DNA of 64,000 bases from Anastatus disparis (lineage: Eukaryota > Arthropoda > Insecta > Hymenoptera > Eupelmidae), in NCBI GenBank assembly GCA_017163975.1, contig JAFFSR010000362.1, positions 1,568,501-1,632,500 of the forward strand, in the 5' to 3' direction. The notes below the pieces were generated by a model. That model had not been told where the DNA came from. It did no database searches and worked only from the letters and a program-made list of their open reading frames with translations. Every line of letters starts with the position of its first letter. Within the stretch, counting starts at the first letter, position 1. A program made the position numbers and the translations under genes. Shown here piece after piece: positions 1-10,799 of this stretch.

Positions 1-598
1 TTGATGAAAAACACGAAAAATTATGTTTTTCTGCGAAGAATTAACAACCAGAAAATTTCCTTTAGAGATTTTCCTAACTATTTTCCAGCTATCCACCCTC
101 GAAATTCGTGTTCAAGGCACCAAAATACATAGGAAAAACTTTGGTGGAGCCGTGGATCTCCATCGGCTACGGAAATTCTCCTAGCTACCTATATTAGTTA
201 TAAATGTCCTCCGTATTCAGGTGAAATACCCCGGTGAACATGTACATTAAGGTTTGGAAAGATTCTGATGTAAAAGAACCTTTCTAATTTTTTGCGGTTT
301 TTGGTACCAGTCCATAATACAACTTTGTGAACTCTTATGAAAAAAATTGTCATGATTTTCGTTGATACCTTCTGAACTTTTTTGATTCATTAAGTTTTAC
401 TAAAGAATAGTAACCTTAATTTTATCGTATTCACAATTAATGAACAATTAAGATCGCTTTAGAATTGAACAGCACTGTAAAGTTTTCAGGAGAATCCTTC
501 TAGATTGTATTTTAAAAAATTCTTCAGAAATATTTTTCACGTTTTATCATCGTATGAATATATTTATTAAATTATTGGTAAATAAATGATTATAAATC
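1..598. other. AT-rich stretch, no gene seen
   Basis: AT-rich sequence without a supported reading frame, RNA gene or clear repeat. It ends at the target duplication of the SINE that follows. Confidence 0.5.
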
Positions 599-608
599 TA
601 TGAGATCA

Positions 609-814
609 TTTTTTTTTTTTTTTTTAACGTCGCTATATTTATGCTATGCTATTATTGCTATGCTAATCAGCGACGGAGCTCATAAGTGTGTTTGTGAACA
701 AAGCACATGTAACGTACAGTGGTGCTTGTATCAATCGGCCGAGAGCGGGATTCGAACTCGGAACCTCGAGATTACGAATCCAACGCTCTACCGAATGAGC
801 CACAGACCGACTCC
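609..814 (-). mobile_element. tRNA-derived SINE, short copy
   Basis: A non-autonomous retroposon read on the minus strand. Its tRNA-like head lies at about 735-812. It carries an A-box-like TGGCTCATTCGGTAGAGC and a B-box-like GAGTTCGAATCCC, the internal RNA polymerase III promoter layout. The body runs to a 17-nt poly(A) tail, seen as a T run at 609-625 on the plus strand. Flanking near-identical 13-bp repeats, TATGAGATCATTT (599-611) and TATGGGATCATTT (815-827), look like the target-site duplication. The body segment around GAGCTCCGTCGCT also occurs in the copy at 51597-51979, so both are one family. The tRNA fold is poor in the anticodon and T stems, so this is not a functional tRNA gene. 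Confidence 0.85.
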
Positions 815-966
815 TATGGGATCATTTAAGAATACGGATGAATCTTTATATTTTCTGTATATTGATTGAAAGGTTAATGAAACTTCACGAACTCTGTGGA
901 AGTAAATCGAGATGAATTATTACAATCTTGTAAAGAGTTTAATAGCTATTAAAGATCCTTAAGAGG

Positions 967-1339
967 AGGTCGAGTATATATGTCCTATTGTAATCAAAAA
1001 ATTGATTTTTTTACAAAAACTAATAATTTTAGCAAAAAATAAAGAGAAAGCCCCATCTTGTATCATAAAAAGCAATATTTTCTTTGATTAGGAAAAAATT
1101 TTTTTATCGATTCCTTTTGAAAAAAACCTTGAAAAACATAAAATATTGAGGTTTGGATGGACAATTCAGTTTTTCAAAGTTTTCTTTGAAACGAAGCGAT
1201 AAAAATAATTTTTTCTCATAAGAGAAAATATTGCTTTTTAGTATACGAGATGGGGCTTTCTTCTTATTTTTTGCTACAATCATAAGGTTTTGCAGAAAAT
1301 TGAATTTTTTTATTATAAAAGGATAGAGATGTACGACCT
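967..1339. repeat. Fold-back (inverted-repeat) element
   Basis: Two imperfect arms of about 130-150 bp face each other around a short spacer. Matching landmarks are AGGTCG at 967 and CGACCT at 1334, and the AAAGCCCCATCTTGTAT segment against its reverse complement near 1245. There is no coding potential. The shape is that of a fold-back MITE; no clear target duplication could be fixed. Confidence 0.7.
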
Positions 1340-1677
1340 GCTATTAATAAAATATCGTGAAAATTATTTATGATTCTCAGTAACGATCTTGAAGTTATAA
1401 AAAAATATACATATTATTAAATTTTTTTAACTCTTGAAATAGTTAAGCATACCATGGAATTGTTTGATAGTGGAAATAAAGCCATTTTACACGACTAAGC
1501 TATAAATTTTTTTTGTGAATAAATACAATAAATCGCACTAATTTATTAATACTAGGCAATTTTTCAGTTTATTAATAAGTTAATTTAATTAATACTATGG
1601 TATGCCCTTCAAAAATCACTATTCAATATATTAGAAATTCATAAAGAATCTGAAGAAGTCATAATCATATTTTTTGA

Positions 1678-2062
1678 TATATGGGGATATCCACAAAACT
1701 TTTAATTGTCTAGTAACAGGTCATATTACAGCTGTTACTGGGTTACCGCATGATGCACATTGTTTAAACTAGGTTCAAATCTTTTGTGCTATCCTGTAAC
1801 TCTATTTCTGATGTATTTTGTAAATGTTTAACAAACGGCGCAGTAGATATTTCTATGAAACATTCATTTTTACACATAAAAAATTACCGTAATTTATCTT
1901 ATGTGTAAATTTACTTTTTATAGAATTATCTGCTGCGCCGTTTGTGGCACATTTACAAAATGCATCAGAAATAGAGTTACAGGATAGCACAAAAGATTAT
2001 AACCTAGTTTAAATAATGACCTGTTACTACAGAATTTAAAGTTGGATGGATATCCCCATATA
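1678..2062. repeat. Fold-back MITE with TATATGGGGATATCC ends
   Basis: The terminal inverted repeat TATATGGGGATATCC opens the element and its reverse complement closes it. The whole interior is an imperfect palindrome (arms ~170 bp); for example AAACGGCGCAG near 1833 pairs with CTGCGCCGTTT near 1932. A second, outer pair, ACTATGGTAT (near 1594) and ATACCATAGT (near 2064), suggests the structure sits inside another inverted repeat. No coding content. Confidence 0.75.
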
Positions 2063-3719
2063 ATACCATAGTGGTACACATGAAATTGGAAAGGTTCTAA
2101 AAATATATAAATTACAATAACTTTTCTGATGAGGATATATTATTCAGATTAATATTATTTTTAAAATTAGATAACATTATTTTTATTTTTAAGAGCATGA
2201 CGAAGCTTCCAGTCTTCTAATAATATTTCCAATCCCAAGTTATGAATAAACAATGCGTTTAATAACATTTTTTTGCGACAAAGAAAAAATTTGTAAGATT
2301 CAACTCGAGTGCGGACAACTCAAGAAACCCACGAAAATACTACATAAAAAGTAATAATACAAACTTTCAATGTAACGTATTTTAAGATTAGGTTTGTCGA
2401 GCTTGATATGATTTCCAATCCAAGTTCATATAAAATTTACAAGTTTAAATGATTTTTTATTTTAACAAAAATTATTGTATTAACATAGCTTTAGTGCGGA
2501 CAAGTCATTATATTTGTTTTTCTCATCCGTGCTGAGTAAGCGGCCTATAGCGCATGCGTTTTCGGGGTAGTAAGTAGCTAATAGCGCGCGCTGCGTGTGT
2601 TGTTTTTTGAGGGCGTGTGTTTCACAGCTATGTATAATATTATTTTGTATTAAATCACGTAAATACGTTACATTCTGTAAAATAATGTCACGCAAAAGCG
2701 TTAATTAATGTAAAATCGCAAAGGTTTATACAAGCGCAGCGCCCTCATACTGTATCTCATCGACCATATGATGAATTTTATACTCTATCTCGCTTTAACC
2801 TCTGACAAAGTAAATCGTATCATCTATTCTTGTATTATTTTTACATTAACGAAATCGTAATTATTCCGTATAAACGTGAAATTGGTGAACTAAAAGTATG
2901 TAATTTAATTACAAATAATAGTACCAAAAAGTATTGAAATATACTATTGCGAGTCAGTCGTACGGCAGATATGAGAGAGAGAGAGAGTCTCGGGCAATGG
3001 CGCTATTCGCTACGCTCGTGCGCCAACTTGCCCTCGTGCGCAATAGTCAACTAAACCTTCCTCGTTACACAATATACTATTAATTTACGAATTTAAAATG
3101 ATATTAATGAAATAAAAAAAGCAAAACTTGATTGCTGTAGCTCCAACATCAGATAAATATTACGGAAAGAAACATAATGAATCACCCAAATTCAAAATTT
3201 TATAAATTACAACTGAATCACTGGAAAAATAGTTGCATACAATAGACTTTTCCAAATATTATGAGTAACGGCTTATAATTGAAATTTCAATGTCGGAACG
3301 ATTCGGAAAACTTGAAACATTTATCAATTTTCATTTCATAATAGTTCTTAAACATTCTTTAAAGACCGGAAAAATATTTGTTCCGATTCTTTTAGAAATT
3401 TTCGGGTCATTTTAACGAGGATATAACTGATGATGATGTAACAAAATTCAACTGCAATAATCACAAATTTTCCAATCGAAAACGTTTCCATAAATAATTT
3501 CCATAACTTTATAATTTCCGCGAAAATAATCATAATCTTCATAATTCTGCAAAAATGACGATTTATATTGACTTTTTCATAAATTTAAGTAACTTATAGA
3601 AATTTTCTCAAATTCAATTTACTTGTTTTTGTCATAAAAAACGAAAGATAATTAGTCTCAAAGCAGACTTAACGTAGGTAAATATTATTTTTTTATATAC
3701 GCTTTTCTTATATTCGCCT
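2063..3719. other. AT-rich stretch with a dispersed repeat fragment
   Basis: No gene recognised. The segment around 2488-2520 (GTGCGGACAAGTCATTATAT) and the segment near 3121-3155 recur, close together and diverged, at 62034-62135. Both places are therefore pieces of one dispersed repeat, with the middle absent from the distal copy. A GC-richer patch lies at 2945-3065 and contains a short GA run. Confidence 0.4.
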
Positions 3720-3897
3720 TCATGCCTGTTTGCATGTTTGTCTGTCTGTAATCAAATCTTGCGCGCTCGATTTCAGGCACTTTTTGACAGATATAAATTC
3801 TGACAATTGGCATAGACTTTGGTCTTGGATGACAATACAATAATCAGTTGTCATTTTGGTACCTGGACATCCAGGTCGATGATAATGGGTGTGAAAA

Positions 3898-4135
3898 GTC
3901 ATCTCCGAGGAAGTATGAATGGGGAGGCTTTCTTTGGGTCAAGGCGAGTTTCTCGGGGGTTTTTAGGGTTGCTAAAACCGAATTTGAGATCAAACAATTG
4001 CCACAAAGTGATGCACGTTGTCCAGAATACGCATGGACGTCGTCTCCGAGGAAGTACAAGTGGGGAGGCTTTCTCTGGGTCGAGGTGGGTTCCCCGGGGA
4101 TTTCGGGGCTGCTAAAACCTAATTCAAGGTTTGAA
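3898..4135. repeat. Imperfect two-copy tandem duplication, period ~141 bp
   Basis: The block starting GTCATCTCCGAGGAAGTA (3898) recurs as GTCGTCTCCGAGGAAGTA (4039). It continues through a shared GGGGAGGCTTTCT and GCTAAAACC. The region is GC-richer than its surroundings. It can be read in several frames without stops, but no frame resembles a known protein, so I treat the open frames as by-products of base composition. Confidence 0.65.
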
Positions 4136-4259
4136 AGTGAATCTATAATGCATAATAATGATTTAGGATAAAGAGGTCGAACTGGAGTACCAAGTCGCCG
4201 ATAACGGATGTACCTGAGTGTAATCTTCGAAAAGTCTGGTTGCAATGTAACTCTAAATG

Positions 4260-5150
4260 ATAATAAAAACAATTTTAACTTAAAAATTGAAAATACAAAA
4301 TTTTAAAAACATGCTTTAAAAATAAAATACAATAATTGAATAAATAGACTAAAAAGTATAAAATAAATAAATTAACTTTTTTTAAATTTTTTAAATAATA
4401 GCGCTTATTACCTGTATATTGGAATGATGTTTGATGAAAAAATGTTAAAATTATTCACTAATTACAATAGTAATATGCTTTCTCGAAGTTAAATTTCGCT
4501 GGCATTATTCGAACGAAAAATTCATAAATTAGTAGGGATACTACCGCAAATTTATATGCGAGATGATTTGTATGAATGATCTTTATATATGGGTATCGAC
4601 TACGAGTAAATCAACATATTTCATGGAACTTGCATGAATCTTAAACAATTGTTCTTTTAAAATCTTTTTATTTCCGAGTATTCTTCAACCTAATCAAACA
4701 ACCTTAGAATCGAAATCTAAAAGAATCTCCAAGTTTCATTTGACGTAGTCCCTGCAAATATCTGTAAACTTCATAATCGGTATGGAAAATTTCAAAATTC
4801 ATTCATATAGACGATTTCCAGGTAGCCAGGATCACCTGGATATTGTGAGATGTCATCTCGGGAAACGTACATTATATTAATAAATAATGGCTAAATTTCA
4901 AAAGATATTCTTGTAGACAATGTTTATCTTACTCGGAACATCCATGTTTGGCTAGATAACATTTGAAACAACTTCAAAGTAGTTATTAAACTATAAGTTG
5001 AATTTCAAAAGTTTTAGCTGTAGATGATGTTTAAGTTGTCATTAACACCTAGGTATCCAAAGACGGCGATCGTGGGTACCACAGCATAATAAATAACTAT
5101 TTTTTAAATATTGTCTACATCGATAAGGTAAAGTATGTATATATATATAT
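4260..5150. other. AT-rich stretch, nothing recognised
   Basis: No gene, RNA or repeat could be supported here. It leads into the TA-rich satellite. Confidence 0.4.
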
Positions 5151-5154
5151 ATAT

Positions 5155-5296
5155 GCATGAATGCAAATTGACATGAAACGTCGCATATATGTAAACCTGA
5201 AGGAACTCGGATAGGTGTGTGAGAGTTGTCATGAAATGTTCCATATATATAGAAAAGCCTGTGATTATGAGTACATACGAGTTGACATGAAATGTC

Positions 5297-5355
<59 letters not shown>

Positions 5356-5617
5356 GCTGTGTGTGTGTATGTGTGCGTGCGCATTGGCATGAAATGTCCC
5401 ATATATATAAACCTGTATGTGTGTGTGCGTTGAAATTTACATAAAAAATCCCATGTATATTAACGTGTGTGTGCATGAATGAAAATTGACATGAAACGTC
5501 CCATATATGCGAACCTGAAGGAACTCGGATAGGTATGTGAGAGTTGTCATGAAATGTTCCATATATATAGAAAAGCCTGTGATCATGAGTACGTACGAGT
5601 TGACCTGAAATGTCCCA

Positions 5618-5672
<55 letters not shown>

Positions 5673-5793
5673 TTATAATCCTGTGTGTGTGCATGCGCAT
5701 TGGCATGAAATGTCCCATATATATAAACCTGTCTGTGGGTGCGTTCTAATTGACGTGGAATGTCGCACGTATGTATGTATGTATGTATGTATG

Positions 5794-5862
<69 letters not shown>

Positions 5863-5870
5863 ACTTGTCT
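5155..5870. repeat. TA-rich higher-order satellite (period ~317 bp)
   Basis: A short motif, TGACATGAAATGTCCCATAT with variants, recurs many times. A larger unit beginning TTGACATGAAACGTC repeats from about 5169 to about 5486, giving a ~317-bp higher-order period. The units are joined by pure TA arrays (about 5300-5352, 5622-5668 and 5798-5860) and a GTAT/ATGT array at about 5768-5800. Long tyrosine/isoleucine-rich open frames here are artefacts of TA repeats. Confidence 0.85.
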
Positions 5871-5984
5871 GTATGTGTGCGTTTGGGTCGACACGAAATG
5901 TTGCATATATATGAGCCCAGGTGCGTATGTATGTGCGCGTCCACATCTGTTTTTCTATATACATATATATGATAAAAATTCCTG

Positions 5985-6480
5985 TAATTAAAGCCCTCGA
6001 ATTCACAAATCATAATCATAACTGACGCTCTTTCAATTCACGATTACATTTTGATTTCTTAATTGAAATTTATTTAATTAAGGATTCCTTTTGATTTTGG
6101 AATTAAAGCCCTTTCAATTCACGATTAAATTTTGATTTCTTAATTGAAATTTATTCAATTAAGAATTCCTTTTGATTTTGGAATTAAAGCCCTTTCAATT
6201 CACGATTACATTTTGATTTCTTAATTGAAATTTATTTAATTAAGGATTCCTTTTGATTTTGGAATTAAAGCCCTTTCAATTCACGATTAAATTTTGATTT
6301 CTTAATTGAAATTTATTTAATTAAGAATTCCTTTTGATTTTGTAATTAAAGCCCTTTCAATTCACGATTACATTTTGATTTCTTAATTGAAATTTATTTA
6401 ATTAAGAATTCCTTTTGATTTTTTAATTAAAGCCTTTTCAATTCACGATTAGATTTTGATTTGTTAATTAAAATATTTTT
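5985..6480. repeat. 81-bp tandem satellite, ~6 copies
   Basis: The landmark TTTCAATTCACGATTA recurs at about 6031, 6112, 6193, 6274, 6355 and 6436, giving an 81-bp unit. Each unit contains a near-palindromic core (TTAATTGAAATTTATTTAAT) followed by CCTTTTGATTTTGGAATTAA. Copies are very similar until the last, which decays into A/T-rich sequence. No coding potential. Confidence 0.9.
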
Positions 6481-7545
6481 AATTATTAATTTAAAAGGAA
6501 TTGTTAATTAAATAAAACTCTAATTACGAATTCAAAAAGGATTTGTGAATTAAAATTTATTTAAAGCCCAAAATGATTTAAATATTTGCAACCCTGAATA
6601 CTACTTAATTTGTTAATTTCTCTTACTTTTCTATTAAAAAAATATGACATTTAAACTATAATTAGAAAAACTAATAACTTTTAAAATTTTAAATAAATAA
6701 ACGTAATTAAGATTGATGAAATTATAAGAGAAACATGAAATGCACATAATTTAGTTATTATTAGTTATTGTACGATTGATTTTTGAGCTACGAAAACAAG
6801 TAAGCCTTGAGAAATTTGACGTTCAATTTTAATTATTATGATATAAAGTAATTTTGAAAGCTTCATTCTGCCAAAATAAATTAAAAGTAATATCGCGTTT
6901 GGAGTAGAAAACGTAAAAATACATTAAAAAACGCGAAATTAAACAGCAATATTATATAAGAAAGCTGCTCGATATCCATTTCCAAACCTATTTTTCTTTA
7001 TTCTACTACATACAAACAATATGTTAAAAAATTTTGAAGTAATTCGAAGTAATGGAACATAGGGTGAATGTACCTATTATGGGCCGTTTAGGGACGCTAG
7101 GAACATTTGATAAGATTATTATTAGAATAAATTTCAAAAATGATTAAAATTTTTGGATATATAGACAAACGTTGATTTATTTGATTGTTGAAAATGAAAA
7201 AAGTCATTTAATCAACAACAATAGTGAAATAAACATAAAAGTATTATCATTTCAAGGTACCAGTACTTGAACCAGCAAAATAATGATGTCCTAGTGTCCC
7301 AAAATACTGATACGATTTATTGGCCACTTGTATATGCAAACATTTATAATTTTATATTTATTTTATAATATTTTTAATTATTTTATAAATAGTTATTTAT
7401 AAAATAATTAAAACTTTATAATTAATTTACAATTAATTTACAATTAATTGATAGAATAAAAAATCAATCATTCAAGTGTATCATTAGAGCGCGCTTTAAG
7501 GTTAGGTTTAAAACTTTTCGCAAAAGGCTAATGAAAGTTTTTATC
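6480..7545. other. AT-rich stretch, no gene seen
   Basis: Very AT-rich sequence with short local repeats (for example AATTAATTTACAATTAATT near 7418-7447). No reading frame or RNA gene supported. Confidence 0.4.
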
Positions 7546-7549
7546 GATA

Positions 7550-8075
7550 TGTACAGTAAATATATTTCTGAAAGAAAGGAAAAATATTTCAAAAATCTTT
7601 CATGAAAGATTTCTATACTGGTGATAATCTTGCAATGAAATATGGTATCAATCTTTCAGAAAGATTTTCTTGAAATATTTTCGTAAATATTGTTGAAATA
7701 TTTCATAAAGCTTTCATGAAAGATTTTTAAAACTGTGATAATCTTGCAATGAAAGATTGTAGAAATCTTTCATAAATATTTTCTTGAAATGTTACCGTAA
7801 ATATTACTGAAATCTTTCATAAATCTTTCATGAAGCATTTATTTGATTGTTTAAATATTGCTTCGAAATATTGCATAAATATTTCTTAAATATTTAATTG
7901 AAATATTTTAGAAAATCTTGTTGAAATCTTTCAGAAAACTTTCATTGAAATATTTATTTGCAGTCCCTCAGGCGGACATAGCGGGCTTTCAACAATCTTT
8001 CATCGAAAGATATTTGAAATCTTTCATTCTTTCCTTGCAAATATTTCTGAAAGCTTTCATAAATATTTCATGCTA
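7550..8075. repeat. Degenerate repeat island, AAATCTTTCATGAAAGATTT type
   Basis: Short variants of GAAAGATTT, ATATTTC and CTTTCATGAAAGATTT recur every 20-40 bp, often as small palindromes. The same type of sequence fills 30480-32050. There is no strict period, so this is an old, diverged array. Confidence 0.6.
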
Positions 8076-8379
8076 TGTGGGAAATTTGATACATCATAAT
8101 ATTTATTTTAAGTTTTAGGATTTGTAGGATTATTTATTTATAATTTCTTTTTATTATCTTTTAATTTTTTTACATTTTCTAAGATGTATCAAAATATTTA
8201 TAATAAATTTAAAAAAATTTTTATTGTAAGTTTTCTTAACCATTTAATACAATAAAGTGCTTTAAAATATAAACAAATTATTTTCACTGGAAAAAGAAGA
8301 AAAGATAATTTATTTATAATGATAGGAATTTAATTTATTACATCCATACTTACTTATACTCATGAAAATGTAACTTATA

Positions 8380-9094
8380 ATACTTATAAAGAAACTGCTC
8401 TAGCAATGAATTTAATTGAACACGAAAATCATAATTATTATATTTTCGAAGAAGCATGTCAAGCTATGTTACTAATACAATTACGTAAATTTTTTGCATG
8501 TTTCTTATTATGTGAAAATATTTAAGGTAAAATTATTTGGGACGAACATAAAAAATTTTTTACAGAAGATTTCAAAGAAAACACAAAAAATAAAGCTTTA
8601 TCACATATTAATCAAATATTAAATTAAGAAGATATGTCATTTGAAAATTTTAGTTTACCAGAACCAAATAGAACATATGTTGAAGAAAATGACGAAATTA
8701 ATGATGAACTTATAAATTTTAGTAGAGAAAAATTTAATAAAATGTATAAACAATTAAATAATCATAAATATTTTTGAACAAATGATAAATAATCAATAAA
8801 AAAATTTTTTAATGGATAGATCAGGAGGTTCTGGAAAAACTTTCTTATACAAAACATTAATATATTATTATATAAGTATCAAAAAAAAATTTTATTGATT
8901 ACCTGGACAGGTATAGCTTCAATTTTATTATCTAAAGGTTTAACGAGTCATAGAACTTTTAGATTACTATTGTATTTAAATAACATTAAAAATGCATTTT
9001 TAAAATTTGATTCATTTAAATATAACATAGAAGCTGAAATTATTACAGGAGAAAATAAAGGAAATAAAGTTTTTATACCAAGAATAACATTAAA
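8380..9094 (+). pseudogene. Helitron helicase fragment, N-terminal part (decayed)
   Basis: This stretch encodes remains of the Pif1-type helicase of a Helitron rolling-circle transposon. The Walker A motif GGSGGSGKTFLYKTL-like is read at about 8815-8865 as SGGSGKTFLYKTL, preceded by a NFSLPEPNRTY segment typical of the region just before the helicase. It is followed by ITWTGIASILLSKGLTSHRTF (near 8895-8960), matching the Pif1 segment after Walker A. Upstream pieces (LIEHENHNYYIFEEACQAML, near 8405-8465) also fit the family. Stops and frame changes interrupt the reading, so it is dead. The gene breaks off at FIPRIT, where a LINE is inserted, and resumes at 14554. The Rep nuclease domain is not seen. 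Confidence 0.8.
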
Positions 9095-9403
9095 AAGCAA
9101 TCGCGTTCGTTACGCCGAGAGGTTCGGACGTATTTGTGGGCAAAGGCACTTCGGTGTTTGTTTTCTTTGTTTACGTTCGACTTGCTTACCGTTCTCGTCA
9201 ATTACGTTGACTTTTCAAAGCTTCGAGCCTTGCGGTTTCCAGCTAATTTAATACTGGATGACCGGGGCATAGTGATTAATGAGTGAGGTGAATCTTCAGG
9301 CGGGTGCATCGTTTATCGAGGACGATAATGATGCACTGATGCAGGAAAACATAAGTGCAGCTAAGTAATATTTTTGATAGCCTAATTTCAGTCGCTGTCG
9401 AGA

Positions 9404-10110
9404 GTGTTGATGGAGAGAGCTACGCCTGTGATAAGTGTTAACGAGAAAAATACATTAGATAAAAGTAAAGAAATGTTAGTTGCTTTAGTCTCGAAAGCGT
9501 CAAGTCTAGACAAAAACCTCTCGCATGCACATATAAATAGAGGCACTTTACCTACGTGCTCACAGTTATTGACTATGAATGCAACTAACGGTTTTATGAA
9601 TGACCATTACATGGACCAATTCGAAAAAATTATGCCTGTTAAGAATTTAGTAGCATTTTCTAAAATCTCTGACAACAGAGTATGCTTTATACTTAATTCC
9701 GAGAAGAACACTCTAGAATTTGCAAACAAAGCCAAAAGCAATCCAATTATAGTTAATGGTAACTCTCTTGAATTTGTGCTTTTTAATCCCACCAGTGTTA
9801 TATCAAAGTACAAGCGTGTCGTTATTTCTAACATTCTGTCGCAAACCGAACGATTTAATCGTCTATTATTTTAAAACAATTTATGTATATACTAGAAACG
9901 GCATTTCAAATATAAGATGCTTTACGTCTAAAGAGGAGCGCAAACATATTGTCTCGCATAATAGACAATTTTACATCAAGGAAGAAGACTTTGTTAAAAT
10001 TCCAAACAAAGCTAAGATAAATTTTCAAGATGTTAACTATTGGATATTTTTTAGATCGGAAGACATTAAATGTCATTTTTATTAAGAGGCGGGTCATATC
10101 GCCAAGTACT
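9404..10110 (+). pseudogene. LINE ORF1 (gag-like), broken
   Basis: The first gene of the LINE would encode an RNA-binding gag-like protein that packages the transcript. An open stretch from 9404 to 9874 gives about 156 residues; the reading continues in another frame to about 10085. Near 10083-10105 the sequence reads GHIAKYC, the second half of a CCHC zinc knuckle, in a frame that is no longer joined to the rest. At least one frameshift lies near 9865. A further acidic, serine-rich open stretch (10233-10646, 137 residues) follows. It may be the C-terminal tail of ORF1, but I cannot tie it to a domain. Confidence 0.65.
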
Positions 10111-10799
10111 GTTTAGCCTTGACAAGCTAGAATGTTCACTCTCAACTTAACGAAGAAACTCTGTTAACTCAAGAAAATACTTCATCTTTACCTACACAAG
10201 AAATTAGCAGTGTAAACATTACTTCTAATAACGTGTACATGGAATATGGAACTAATCTGAAAAGGCCTTTAGATTCCTCTTCTAGTTCTAGCTCGTTTAC
10301 TGTTATAGTCTATAAAAATAAGGTTAAGACTGCGGATGGTTTTAAAAAACCAACTAAAACGAGTAATAAGACCAGAAAATCAATCAAAAAAATAAAAACA
10401 GAATATGATAAAACTCTCAGCAATGACAATGCCAGTGACCATAGTGAAATAAGCGAAATAGACGACCTCGATGATGACCTTGATGCTTCTCTGGCTCCGG
10501 TCAAATTCATATTCGAACTCGAAAGTTTTCCTAATGTTATGAATCTAGAACAACTTAAAAACTTCCTTAGTAGAGTTAAATTCCAAAAAGATGTTATTTT
10601 AATTAGCAGAGACTTCACTCCAGGTACTATCACATTAATCAATTGATTAACTGTCGTTGAATCCAAAATTCTAGAGGGTAATCTTAAAAATTCACTAAAA
10701 TTGCTCCTTAAGAAACTAAATAAAGGGCTTGATAATTTGACTTTTCCAACATAGATAAATAAAATTTATTCATAAAACAATAATATTAAAATTTTTTAT

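Noticed and set aside
735..812. tRNA gene (anticodon region TTCGTAA, minus strand)
   Set aside because: The A and B boxes are good, but the anticodon and T stems pair poorly. The sequence continues into a SINE body with a poly(A) tail and target duplication.
3819..4272. Three overlapping open frames of about 100-140 codons
   Set aside because: They overlap on both strands in a GC-rich tandem duplication with no recognisable protein; a composition effect is more likely.
5042..6019. Tyr/Ile-rich open frames
   Set aside because: Products of TA and GTAT microsatellites.
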